Source: Homalodisca vitripennis
Lineage: Eukaryota; Arthropoda; Insecta; Hemiptera; Cicadellidae
Direction of reading: 5' to 3'
Assembly (NCBI RefSeq): GCF_021130785.1
Contig: NC_060213.1
Span: 113,662,501 to 113,726,500, forward strand
Length of the DNA stretch: 64,000 nucleotides
Shown: piece by piece, positions 11,756 to 22,239 of the stretch
Layout: every line of letters begins with the position of its first letter
Numbering within the stretch: the stretch's first letter is position 1
Notes under the pieces: model-generated
Seen by the model: only the letters and a program-made list of their open reading frames with translations
Told to the model about the DNA's origin: nothing
Databases searched by the model: none
Made by a program: the position numbers and the translations under genes

Positions 11756-11790
11756 CTGAAGAAGAGATCAGATTGCAGATCTCGAAACGT
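11756..11790 (+). ncRNA. Hammerhead-like ribozyme core, non-canonical
   Basis: The order CTGAAGA (11,756-11,762), a perfect 6-bp stem GAGATC/GATCTC (11,764-11,769 and 11,778-11,783) and GAAA (11,784-11,787) follows the hammerhead core: CUGANGA, stem II, GAAA. Hammerhead motifs are reported for Penelope-like terminal repeats. One extra A separates the core from the stem, and I cannot find convincing stems I and III, so activity is doubtful. The left arm keeps the stem and GAAA (minus strand, 9,157-9,178), but its CTGA is lost at the insertion edge. Confidence 0.4.
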
Positions 11791-11843
11791 ACTGTGAACG
11801 ATGGCAAATGTCCGGAAAAATCCTGTTTCCTTCACAAATTTCA

Positions 11844-12265
11844 ACCTTTTAGATTGACCCATACATTGCCATAAACATGGAAAAATAATACTGTCAAACA
11901 AAAGACCTGGTACTGAACCAAACAAAGATCCCGCAACTAATAATGAGAAGGAAGAAATAAGAAGAGCTGAATTACTAGAGGCTGAAAAAGTGGACAAGGT
12001 AAATTACCTTGGAATAGTGATTTATGAATTTCTCTCTTTGAATTACCAAGTTCATCAATTGTGTCGGAAACTCAGCATAGTTGTGTATGTCTATATGTAT
12101 AAAGCTGTTAAAACAAGTTACTATTTCAGAAGTATTAAAATGTGTATATAATGCTCTTTTCGAGAGCCATCTGAAAAATTAAATAATTGTATGTGGTAAC
12201 TCCTCTAAAGTAGCACGTAAAGAGTACTGGTGCTTCAGAAAGAAGATATCAAGACACAACACAAC
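11844..12265 (+). pseudogene. LINE reverse transcriptase fragment, 3' side of the split
   Basis: From 11,988 one frame reads KVDKVNYLGIVIYEFLSLNY then QVHQLCRKLSIVVYVYMYKA. This is the KVNYLGIxID...W..H....C.KLS pattern found after the catalytic site of non-LTR reverse transcriptases. YYFRSI and, in another frame after about 12,225, VLVLQKEDI fit the later YG and LQK motifs. It has the same strand and order as 8,806-9,063, so the Penelope-like element probably split one LINE. The sequence that should encode the catalytic FADD motif is not recognisable between the pieces. Confidence 0.72.
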
Positions 12266-13849
12266 AAGGCAGTAGGAACACAGACGAAAATTAATCAACA
12301 ACTTCATAATTCTCGACCACCTTCTGAATTTTTCAATTGGAGGAATAACGACTTGACAACATCTATTGGATCACTGTGATTACTCTCAACTTCCTTTTGA
12401 TTGTAATAACACCATTATTATTCCAATGAATATGGATAAAGTATACTGTCTAATGCATATTTTAACGGAGTCAAAAATTCCTTACATTTTCTTTGTGTAC
12501 AAATTTAAAATTTCTACCTCAGATAAAACTATAACCAATAAATGGGACTGGTATTACGTTTTTTTATTTTTCTTTTTTCAAGGAAAACTCCTATCAATTT
12601 TCTGGTCCAAATATCAAAAAGGCAGTCCGTACATTTGTTTTTCTATGAATGTTCCTGTATGAGCGGTTACTCTTAAACGAAATGCCATAGAGACATGATA
12701 TTGGTAAGTAGTTCACTCTTGGTCCAAAGAAGGACTCTATTAATTTTAGGATCAAGAAGTCAAATGGAAGACCGTCCGTCTGCTTGTATACTCATACGTT
12801 TTTTCGGCTCTTCTATTATATCAGTTATTAATAATCTACTTACGCACTTCAAAATCCTTCCAATGTCTCTTTGAGTCTATTTACGAGTTTTTATGTCACG
12901 AAATCAACGCATATAATTTAAATCATTCCAATATTATAATGGGTAATAATATTTTAAGATATTTTATATTAAATTGAAATTATATTTTGATCTAAAATAT
13001 AATTATGTTTCATTAAATTGATTATTAATTTCATTTTAGCAATTATTCATCCTGAATTAAGATTCAATCCTTCTTACACATTTATTATAATTAGATACAT
13101 AGATAATATATTCATGCAATAAATTCACTTCTACGACATATAGTGAGAACGGTTAACACTAAAGTTTAATAGGCTTTAAACCCTCAAATTAAACAGTTTT
13201 TACTATATTATTTTTCATTAGGAAGTATTATTAAAATAGAATCATAATTTATTCTAAAAGTACTGTGTTTGATTAAATTTCAAATTAACGGGCAAAGCAT
13301 GTTCAGTAATAACATGCATTTACTTGAGAGGCTTTTAACCTAAGAGGTACGCATCATTAGAGAACATCAGCTTCTTTAATGTTATCTGATCTTGCCTAAC
13401 TTGTATCTCCAACGTGTTTCACCTAAATTAAATTTATTTTGGTTACCTAGATTTTTTACTAGTATTGTATAGCATAAATATACATTAGAATTTAAAATAG
13501 TAATTTTAAAATACTATCTAAAGTCTTCATGTATTTAAAAATGTATCTTGGATAATTTATAGAAAAATCAGAAACAATATTTGCGGTTTAATTGTATGCG
13601 TTAATCATTTTATTTTTTGGGTATTTACTTGGATGACTGCCAATTTTATAACTACAAGTTCAATCTCAGTACGATATATATTCCTATTTTATTCCTTTTT
13701 ATTATTTCTAACTGACTAATATGAAGGATCGCAATAGTCTGTAGTACTGTAAACATTTTAATAAATTAAATTCTCAGACATAAATTGAACCCGAACTGTT
13801 GAACTGTAAAGCTTGTATTGAAAATTGCACCGATCTCCAGAGCAATATA
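12266..13849. other. AT-rich non-coding stretch
   Basis: A 98-codon open frame at 12,366-12,662 is AT-driven and unlike any family I know. Nothing else is recognised. Confidence 0.45.
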
Positions 13850-13910
13850 TAACTCAAGGTGCAGCAGTAAAACAAATGTGAACCGCGGGAACTTTCCAAA
13901 ATGAAAGGTT
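13850..13910 (+). repeat. Short dispersed repeat, copy 2
   Basis: CAGCAGTAAAACAAATGTGA followed by ACCGCGGGAACTTTCC matches the core at 2,781-2,820. It is diverged and of unknown class. Confidence 0.5.
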
Positions 13911-16375
13911 TGTTTTATACAATTTTGAAGCAGATAAGATCAGTTTTTTCAGGGGTATAATTTAAATACGTTCAACTTTCTGTTAACATCATAACATTTT
14001 TGTTTTTTGAAGTATTTAACTATCCATTAAATATTAGAATATAAGAAAAGTGCTTTTTAAGAAAAGGTGTAAAAAATAAATTATTTTTATAACAAGTAAT
14101 ATATTACACAATATCCGGTATGCATATTAACCCATAAAGTTTTGTTGGATTATACGATAGTTTTCTAACAGAGAATAGATGCTGTAAAACTGAAAACTGA
14201 AAGAGAGAAGCTTACCTGTCCGATGAGATAGCTGTCACATAACGAGGGGTGGGGGTTTATCGAGAAACAGTCACTGTTTTATTGGTATTGTCACATTGCA
14301 GTTTGTAAGGGGGAGATATTGCTGTCTAAATATACTTTCCATAGCCAGGACTAGCTACAATTGCCCATTGTAAATTCTAATACTATACATACTCGTATAT
14401 GCTCAATGCTACGGTATATTGTTGATCTACGTTGCATTAGGATATTGATAAAATTTATGTTATGGTTTTAATTAAGGGCGTAATTTGATTTTATTCGTCT
14501 TTTTTAACAGTGTAAGATTTTTATAAGAGACAGTTGGAGAAAATTCTGATAGGATTCTTGATAAATATTACATATTCATATATTCATATTGCATGCAAGC
14601 GTCTATTATAATGCCAGATCACGTAGTGTAATGTCGTCATAAAGTCGCTTTGCACAGAATACTGGACCGACTATCTCATACTGAATATAACGGGGGTAGT
14701 ACGTGATATTTCAATTATATCATGACTAAAATTCAGTTTATTGCAAAATAAACTCTTAGAAATTGTAAATATTGTTGCATTAAAATATATTTGTAGTTTC
14801 TCCCTGCCCCTACAAATTCCACTCTCGTCTTGTGACTGCTGTCTTATCTGACAGATGAGCTTCTCACTCTCAGTCATCAGTTTTACACTATCAATTCTCC
14901 ATTAATAATATTAATAAATTCATATTCAAATAAAAGAGACCACTGGAGTAAAGATGCAGCCAAACCAAGCCCCTTTATTGATGACTACACTGATACAATG
15001 TCCAAGACTGGGTTTCATTCGCCTTATTTCATTGTGACTCCTGTAAAACAAAGAGTTTTAATACAATTTAAAATGTTTCACTCGTGTTCATAAGAATAAT
15101 ATCATGATAATATACATTTTAGAAAGTTTTGTTTGCTTTCCATTATTATTAAAATGCATTAGAAACATAACCCAACAACACTTTTCTTAACTATATAAAA
15201 TCAACAAAACATCGTTCTTTGAAACAGATTTTGGTTATTTCGTTCGGGCGATTTTTGTAAGGTGGAATGTTTTTGTAATGTGTGATAAAAACATTGTATT
15301 CTTTATATTATTTATGAACTGTGTAGTTAGACTATATAATGCGTTTGGAATTTAGCAAGTTTTACACTTTTACAAAACTATTTCATAAATTACGTTACTT
15401 TTAGCACAGATTTTCTTCAATATTTAAAATTAATTTAAGACAGAATTTTTAAATGCTTATTTGTAAACTATAGTTGTACTGGATCAATTAGATAAAACCC
15501 CAGTACCGTAAGAAACCCATTTAAGGAGATATAATAGTACATGGTGGTATTTTATTGTATGTATATTATGTGTATAGGTGGTTAATGACAGTTTTAACGA
15601 AGTGTAGAATGAAGTAAAAATACATCAAATTACATTGAAAATGATCAAATTTTTAGTTGTTATTAGTATAAAGTATTCAAAATAGAAAGATTTTGTTTAT
15701 ACTAGTTTTGAAAAGATCAAAGATTGTTAAAGTGTACATAATATTAGTAAACTGTAATAATTTATAGTAGTAAGAATAGTAAAATTGTGAGGCGACAATA
15801 TTATTTAACAGTTTTCTAAACATTACGTAAAAAGAACTCTCCCTACAGTTGCAAAACCCTAAAGTATTAAAGTGCCTATGCTTTTCATTCCGAATCCTCC
15901 CAAACTAAAGACCAAGATAGGTTTCATTGATTAGGCAGTATCCCGATTGATACGATTATCAAACACAACTTACTGTTATACTACTTAAAATATACTAACC
16001 CAACCTAAATTTGAAGTAGTATTACGAAATATCTGGTTATATTTTTTGTTACATACAAAGACTTCGAAACTGACGTACGTACTTACAAACCTATATGTTA
16101 GTCTCTGTAAAGTATTATTCAACATAATAAAAGCGCACCTCACCATGTGCCACGTAGTGCATGCTTCACCAAACTTGCGAACAAAATTTCAAATATACGG
16201 TTTATTTCCTATGTGTTGATATTTCACCTATTAAAACGTCATAACATTTTAATCAGTTTATTTGGAAATAAATTTATTCTATGATTTTCTCTTTTCCATA
16301 ATACTATCCTACGAGTACCCTTAAAAAATTACCGTTTACGCTTAGTCAAATTCTGTGAAATGGACCATTACATAG
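13911..16375. other. Non-coding stretch
   Basis: About 14,215-14,320 is an inverted relative of about 3,636-3,715. The part 14,930-15,060 is less AT-rich but has no recognised frame. A 68-codon minus-strand open frame at 14,671-14,877 shows no domain. Confidence 0.45.
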
Positions 16376-16535
16376 CTCGATGTAGAAATGAAGCTCAAGC
16401 AAAATTTCTACTCTATAGGTCAGCCCCGGATCTAGGTCAATCGAAAACTGACGTATCGAGTGAACAGAGAGACAGAAATTGATGTTTCAGTCCTTTGAAT
16501 GATAGGCTTTGCTAACTCGCTTCAATAATAATATA
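16376..16535 (+). repeat. Degenerate member of the ~500-bp repeat family
   Basis: GAACAGAGAGACAGAAATTGATG followed by TGATAGGCTTTGCTAACTCG parallels the middle of 4,390-4,915, which has ACAGACAGAAATGAAAATG then TAGGCTTTTCTAAAGCTCAG. Confidence 0.55.
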
Positions 16536-16875
16536 AGTAGTCAACTGTCCGAAATTAAGGTTCGAGCACACTCAACGTCCTCTATTTATCATAGTACTAC
16601 ATGCGAGCGTTCATTTAATTAGGTGTAAAACTTTTAATGTTATTAGATATCATATCACGCTATAAATTAGAGATATGTTGCTGTATTAGTTTGAATTAGA
16701 TATATTTGAATATATTTCATGTATGCGCCTCTAATTGTAAAAGTCATATGAGTCAAATTAACCATTTTTATTATTATTATCAAATAAATTATTTGAATTA
16801 TTTAGGAAACTACGTTTTAAAACCTCTTCGAATTTCGCAATGTTCACAAATCTACAATAAGGACTAAGTTTTTGT

Positions 16876-16896
16876 ATATATATATATATATATATA

Positions 16897-16930
<34 letters not shown>

Positions 16931-16932
16931 AT
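16876..16932. repeat. (TA)n microsatellite, interrupted
   Basis: TA runs broken twice by TAAATA. Confidence 0.95.
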
Positions 16933-17029
16933 TTTGAAAATTTTTATGGTTATCTACTGACATTTGTTTGATTTTAAGTATATTTTAATAACATATTTCA
17001 TTAAAAAACTGGTTCACATTGTATTTATA

Positions 17030-17175
17030 TACTCAACCTCAGCGATACCCCATGGAGTGCCATTCACCATCCTCGAGCTCAGTGGTGACCGTTTAAAAAT
17101 TAGGCTTTCTACAAAGTTTCAAGTCTTTAGGTCCGTTAGTTTTCTAGATATCGTGAGGATACATAGACAGAATAA
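17030..17175 (+). repeat. Possible relic of the ~500-bp repeat family
   Basis: AACCTCAGCGATACCCCATG near its start and TTTTCTAGATATCGTGAGGA with ACATAGACAGA near its end resemble phrases of the family. The 92-codon open frame covering it (16,964-17,242) is incidental. Confidence 0.4.
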
Positions 17176-18059
17176 AATCCAGCCCCAGGAGCTTCTTGAT
17201 GTCGATCAGTCAGATGTTATCAAATCAACAACGAGCATATAATGAAACCCTGAATGATATAGAACTCTCATAAACCTACACGTTACAATAATTGATAGTA
17301 TGCATTTTGAACACACTTAAACGTGCATTAATATGCTCTAAGATACAGTGCTCTACTTATTTCCTTTGATCGTAAAAAGTAACGTTTGATCATAAAACAT
17401 TACGAGTAACTTGAAGTAAATACTTTTTACTACTTATAACTATCTAATATGTAAAAAAGGAATAAAAACGAAAGGTCTCATCCTTAATACACTAAAAACT
17501 ATAGTTTTTATTCAAAATCCTCTAGATTAAAACAAATTTTAGAACTACATATTTTTCAGCCAAGCGATTGGAGTGATTTTTAAATCCATATTAAATTTAA
17601 CGGCACAAAGGAACTTAAATTACTTAAATTATAAAACCGGAATCGTAAGAAACATCAGACACGGAGAAAAGACACTAGACGCTTATTTGTAAATATTTAA
17701 TTTCGGTGAAAACAAAACATAACTAACCACTAAGCAGAGAACCTGAGTATGTTGTAAGCATAAAATTTTCTCATACAATTTGGAAATTGCTTTGTATTGG
17801 AATTAAATAAAAATACAATATTAAATTATCCTGTATACAAACTACAAATTCTTATTTCATTTAGCTATTTTAAAATTATTCTCACACTAATCAACAATGT
17901 ATGAATGGTGCAAAGACTGTTAATGAAGTACCAAATAAAGTTTAATAATACAAAATTGTTAGAATGTAAGCGAAAAAAAGTAAAAAGATATTTTACATAT
18001 CTGTCTGTCTGTTTATTAAATATTTAAACTGTGATCGTAAATTTTGTTACATACTGTAC
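17176..18059. other. AT-rich non-coding stretch
   Basis: Nothing recognised; a short TCTG run lies at 18,000-18,013. Confidence 0.5.
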
Positions 18060-18575
18060 ACATTAGTCTCGTAATATTCCTCCAAAGTCAGTAACATAAA
18101 CATATCTACCACTGTCGGGAACACATGCAGATATAGAGAGCTGAGTATTGTATGCGAACACCATCTGACACTCCATATATCACTCCACTCTCCCATCCTT
18201 AACCCGTACTGCTTTCTTCTACGTTATAACATATACGTTTTTAATCTGGCTGGTAATATTTATTTTGTTTAGGTACATTATTGGCTGAGCTTTATCGAAG
18301 TCTATCACTCGAGGGACTGGACGAATTTCATTTCTGTCTTTCTGTTTGTTCGCATTATGTCTGAAGAGCTACATCTGACCTGCAGACTTGAAATGTTGCT
18401 TGAAGTTTAATGTCTACATAAGCAACATCGAGTTCAACGATGGTTCATGTCACTTAATGGCATTCTTATGAGCATTAGTAAATATTTATACATAGCCCAT
18501 TACGACGAGAAAATTGCTACATAAATAACCTTCCAAACAGGGTAATATCATATGACATTATTAAACATGTAGCCT
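18060..18575 (-). repeat. ~500-bp dispersed repeat, second full-length-looking copy
   Basis: It aligns in reverse to 4,390-4,915 over its whole length: CCAAAGTCAGTAACATAAAC at 18,082, CATCTGACACTCCATATATC at 18,163, ATTGGCTGAGCTTTATCGAA at 18,279, and AACATGTAGCCTAATAA near its end. It lies about 20 bp from the repeat at which the large duplication begins. Confidence 0.75.
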
Positions 18576-18593
18576 AATAAAATGAGCTATATA

Positions 18594-19050
18594 CTCGAAA
18601 TTTTTACTCCAACTTCAGCGAAGCTTGTTAAATGGTGTGACGTACTTCTACCTTGTCTGAAACACAGACTATTTCTTTCTTACAAATAAACAATTTCATG
18701 AAATGTTTTCTGCATCTCGCGAAAAACTTGGCTAACGCTCAGTCACTTGTAGTAAATTCAACTATTAGTCATAAATCTATAAACCGAATGCTTATATAAA
18801 CAGATAACTTTTGTTACCTCTGGGGGAAACTCAGCGTTCACTGTTTCTAAACTCCGTAGAAGTAACCTTATGTCTAGGGACGATATAAAAGCTCCTTGTG
18901 GTTTACCCTTATTTTAGAGTTATAGGCTTTCCCCAGGGCTTACCGTGGGTTTAATACAGTGTCGCTTAATACATTTACTGTTGAATATTGTTGATCAAAC
19001 TGGATCATATAAATTAATTGTTTAATAAGTTTACACGTATATATGTAATG
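18594..19050 (+). repeat. Left breakpoint repeat of the large duplication
   Basis: This resembles 41,010-41,425, but with roughly 5-10% differences by eye. Examples are TACTTCTACCTTGTCTGAAA against TACTTCTACTTTGTCTGAAA, and the segment after ATGTTTTCTGC, which is rearranged. Beyond about 19,050 the two copies become nearly identical. A diverged edge leading into an identical body is what unequal crossing-over inside an old repeat pair would leave. Confidence 0.7.
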
Positions 19051-19596
19051 AAATTTGATATTTAATTTTCATCAGATCCTTATTAACTGGAAAACTATTT
19101 GTTAAATTAAATAATGATACTATGTAATACGAGTTTAATGAAATGTTCATGAAAATAAAATAAAAATTCATACAGGTAAAAGATTTTATTTTTCATATCA
19201 CAGTATTTTTATTAATTTAATGAATTACGAGTTTTATAGACTAGCTCTTAATTTATTATGTTAGTTTTTGAGTAAACTTTTTGCACTACTAAATTTATTT
19301 AATATAAAGGCAATGAAAATGTAGGCATTCAATAACAATGTTTATTTAGCTGAGAGTTCTTTGATTTACAGAATGGATATCACTTTATAACAATGACCTT
19401 TATATTATATATGTTTATGAATGTTTACTTTATTGTCTGTTAAATACAAACATTTTCTCGATATATCGTTTTGCGAGAAATAATTTACCAGTTTTATGAA
19501 AACCTAGCGCCTTCAAATTTCGGATAAAGCTCAGAACTGTATAACATTACTATAATTTGCAATTTTCTGTTTTGGATAGTAAACACTCAGGCATAC

Positions 19597-19869
19597 TTAT
19601 ACGGCTTTTTTCTTATTCCTAAGATACTGAATATTTTTTCTTAGTATATGAAACTTAGAAATTGTACCTAGTTCAAAAAAGAACTTTGCGCTGCTGACAG
19701 ACTATTTTGGATTAGTAAGGTAGAGAATAGGTGTACCTCCTGTCGCGGTCCATGAAGAAAACTTTAGGGCATTAATCTCATTCATGTCTCCTGGGAAGAA
19801 GGAAAAGCCAGCTCTGAACCAGCCTCTCCAGTCAAAACAAGCAGGGAGTGGCACACCCTTACGTCTAGG
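19597..19869 (-). pseudogene. Unidentified minus-strand frame with one stop
   Basis: A 92-codon frame is open apart from a single TAG at 19,702-19,704. Its first part contains the phrases WRGWFRAGFSFFPGDMNEIN and SSWTATGGTPILYLTNPK, unusually rich in W, G and P for this AT-rich region. The second part contains SVSSAKFFFELGTISKFHIL. The base composition is higher in GC than the surroundings. I do not recognise the family. It could be a decayed transposon frame or an exon relic. Copy 2 has the same TAG. Confidence 0.3.
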
Positions 19870-20014
19870 CTAGCAAGGGTCTTTAACTCTTAAATATTAC
19901 CACCAACTCTATCAGTTATATTCCACAGTAGACTAGACCTATCGATCTTCCCTTGCATCCCAATATTTAGACTTTTACGGTTAATGATCTGCCGCTCCTG
20001 GACATATATAAGGC

Positions 20015-20016
<2 letters not shown>

Positions 20017-20064
<48 letters not shown>

Positions 20065-20200
20065 GAAATTACAAAAAAATTAATAGGGCTATAAGAACAG
20101 AATAAACATAAAACATCAACAATTATATATATATATATATACAGGAAATTACAAAAAAATTAATAGGGCTATAAGAACAGAATAAACATAAAACATCAAC

Positions 20201-20254
<54 letters not shown>
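20017..20254. repeat. Compound (TA)n tract with a duplicated 80-bp unit
   Basis: Three TA runs are separated by two copies, 80 bp apart, of a unit starting ACAGGAAATTACAAAAAAAT (20,061 and 20,141). Copy 2 of the large duplication has only one such unit and much shorter TA runs (42,286-42,395). A (TTTA)n stretch follows. Confidence 0.95.
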
Positions 20255-20258
<4 letters not shown>

Positions 20259-20326
20259 TTATTTATTTATATTACTAACACAAAAATACTCTCTTTGCGG
20301 CCACAGAAACACATCAATTTATATGA

Positions 20327-20479
20327 TGGACCAGAAGAAGAGTTGTTATTTTTCATTTAGAATCAGAACTTCCTGAAGTGACAGTTTACGGTGGTCTAGA
20401 CAAACAAGGCCGTTCTGCTTCCAAGACACAAAAAGGTGACCTGTATGAATTCTCTCACATTTATATCATATGTTTTTAG
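20327..20479 (+). pseudogene. Possible glyoxalase II-like exon relic
   Basis: An open frame of 50 codons contains LPEVTVYGGLDKQG followed by QKGDLYEFSHIYIIC. In hydroxyacylglutathione hydrolase (glyoxalase II) a conserved YGGDDRI..LT segment is followed by GD.F..G.I.I.C before the TPCHT metal-site motif, and the spacing here is similar. A plausible splice acceptor, TTTTTCATTTAG, ends at 20,360. The first D of YGGDD is replaced by L, TPCHT is absent, and the frame stops soon after. I therefore call it at most a relic or a lone exon. Chance similarity remains possible. Confidence 0.3.
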
Positions 20480-22239
20480 TGTTATTCAAAATCATCGTAT
20501 CACGCTCTGGCTATAATTAGAAATACAATTAATTAAATATGGAATGTAAGTATATTTTTGACTTTTTCTTGAAAAACTGTAACTGTCACGACCACTAGAA
20601 AAAATTCCAAGCGTATACTGAGACCATCTAGGCTAATAACTAGGCCTTTACTAGAAGTGCAGTTAGATTATAAAATCTCTACCTTAACCAAAGACAATGT
20701 CAGACCTTTTCTAACAAATAGTTGTATACTGGTTCATTGCATAGGTCATTGTAGTCTGAGAACTTTTGACCATATATTTCTTTATAGCACATTAAAATTA
20801 TTAAAAAGTATATAAATTTAATTCTATTGACAGTAGGATTTTTAATCTACAGTGTAATTTAAATTACTTTACGTATTATATCTAAGAATAGTTCCTTCTG
20901 ATGTTTCATCTATTTGTTACATAAGCTCTCACTTATAACATAACTTGGTCCATTTCCGAGTTAACATAACTTGGTCCATTTCCGAGTTAATGTCAGAAAT
21001 TAATTAATATTTATCAAGGGAAACACGTACATGATTATTTTTTCGCTTAGAATTTACGGAGTATTCTTTTTTCCTCACCAAGACTGGAAAATATGATCAG
21101 GTCACAAGATCATATAATTCTAAGGCTAATATAAGCTATCAATAAATCCTATTTATAGATAGACGTTGAAAGGATAGAGTATAATATCCAGCGCTACAAC
21201 CCAAAAGAATACTTTTGGTTATAAAGGGTAACAGAAGGAGACGAACGATCGGCAAAGAAATTGTTTGCAGACAGGATTGAAAACAGATTGCTCATTCTTT
21301 CCTGCGCCACGACTCTTATCCGCACCAAACACATCCTGTGAATTGTTATAACATATTGGTATAGTGAAGAGTGTACCTTTGACGTTAGTACTTTTTTGCT
21401 ACAGTTTTGTATAATTTTAATGTCACTATGGTTTCTTACATGTTAAGATTTTCCCAACTTCTAATATTACTCTTATAAATTTATCCAGCCACATATATTT
21501 TATTTATATTCCAGGAAATGTGTTTCTTTAAATATATGCCTTTGTTAAATCATAACATATAATTTTCACTTAAATAATCAAATATGGTAACAGATACATA
21601 CAATATTTGTATCCCCGTAGCATTCAAATACTGAGCATAAGCAATAGTTTTAATTCCCTTTTATTTGTGTGTTTTGAACTAAGGGGATTTATTGTAGTTT
21701 TTCAGAACATGGGCTTCCAATTTTTTAAATAATATAAGCAGCGATGAACAAAAGTTATGGAACAATTAATTTTGTACAAATAAACTATAGCATGCCTTAT
21801 AGTCTATTTATCAAAACACTATATGAAGGCCTATTTACCAATGAAGGATACCTAGACACTAAAACGGAATAAACTGGCCTTGTAAATATCTGTATGGTGT
21901 TAAAGGACAAAGCATACGATTAACTCTAATTTAAATATCACAATAACACTAAGGTAGCATTAGAAAGTAATATTAATTAAACAGCAAGGTAGCAGTACTC
22001 AACTGGCCATGGTACATAACAGACTTAACTTAAATTTCATGCAAAACGTTACATCGACAGCCCATTCCATTCTTGATATATCTTGCGGATATATAAACAA
22101 GAAGACAATACATATAAAATTGAGGCATCAACAACAACAAATGAGGCGTCAAGGAAAAGATTCTTTTATATTTGGTTGAGCAAGTTTCAAGTTAAATGTT
22201 TACGATTTTTATATTTTAAATCATTTGGAGTTTACACTT
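20480..22239. other. AT-rich non-coding stretch
   Basis: A perfect 26-bp direct doublet lies at 20,937-20,989 (phrase ACTTGGTCCATTTCCGAGTT) and is kept in copy 2. Nothing coding is seen. Confidence 0.6.

Larger units (their letters stand above)
9064..11843 (+). mobile_element. Penelope-like element with long inverted arms
   Basis: The centre encodes the C-terminal half of a GIY-YIG-type nuclease typical of Penelope-like elements (10,481-10,861). The left arm (about 9,064-10,475) is the reverse complement of the right arm (about 10,638-11,843). The pairing covers the end of the nuclease reading frame, a GGGCCC-containing stretch, a block with GGCTAGCCCCTTTGG, and an outermost block with GCAGATCTCGAAACGTA. 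Each arm has its own insertion: 9,182-9,924 on the left and 10,896-11,461 on the right. The phrase ACAAATTTCAACC occurs at both outer edges (about 9,039 and 11,837), consistent with a target-site duplication. Penelope-like elements are known for terminal repeats in direct or inverted arrangement. The reverse transcriptase domain is absent, so this is a 5'-truncated copy. Confidence 0.85.
10638..11843 (+). repeat. Right inverted arm of the Penelope-like element
   Basis: It pairs with the left arm over about 10,638-10,895 and 11,462-11,831. The loop between the arms is only about 160 bp (10,476-10,637). The segment 10,896-11,461 has no counterpart on the left and is a later insertion. Confidence 0.88.

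Noticed and set aside
11752..11997. 81-codon minus-strand frame
   Set aside because: Antisense shadow of the Penelope-like arm and the adjoining LINE sequence.
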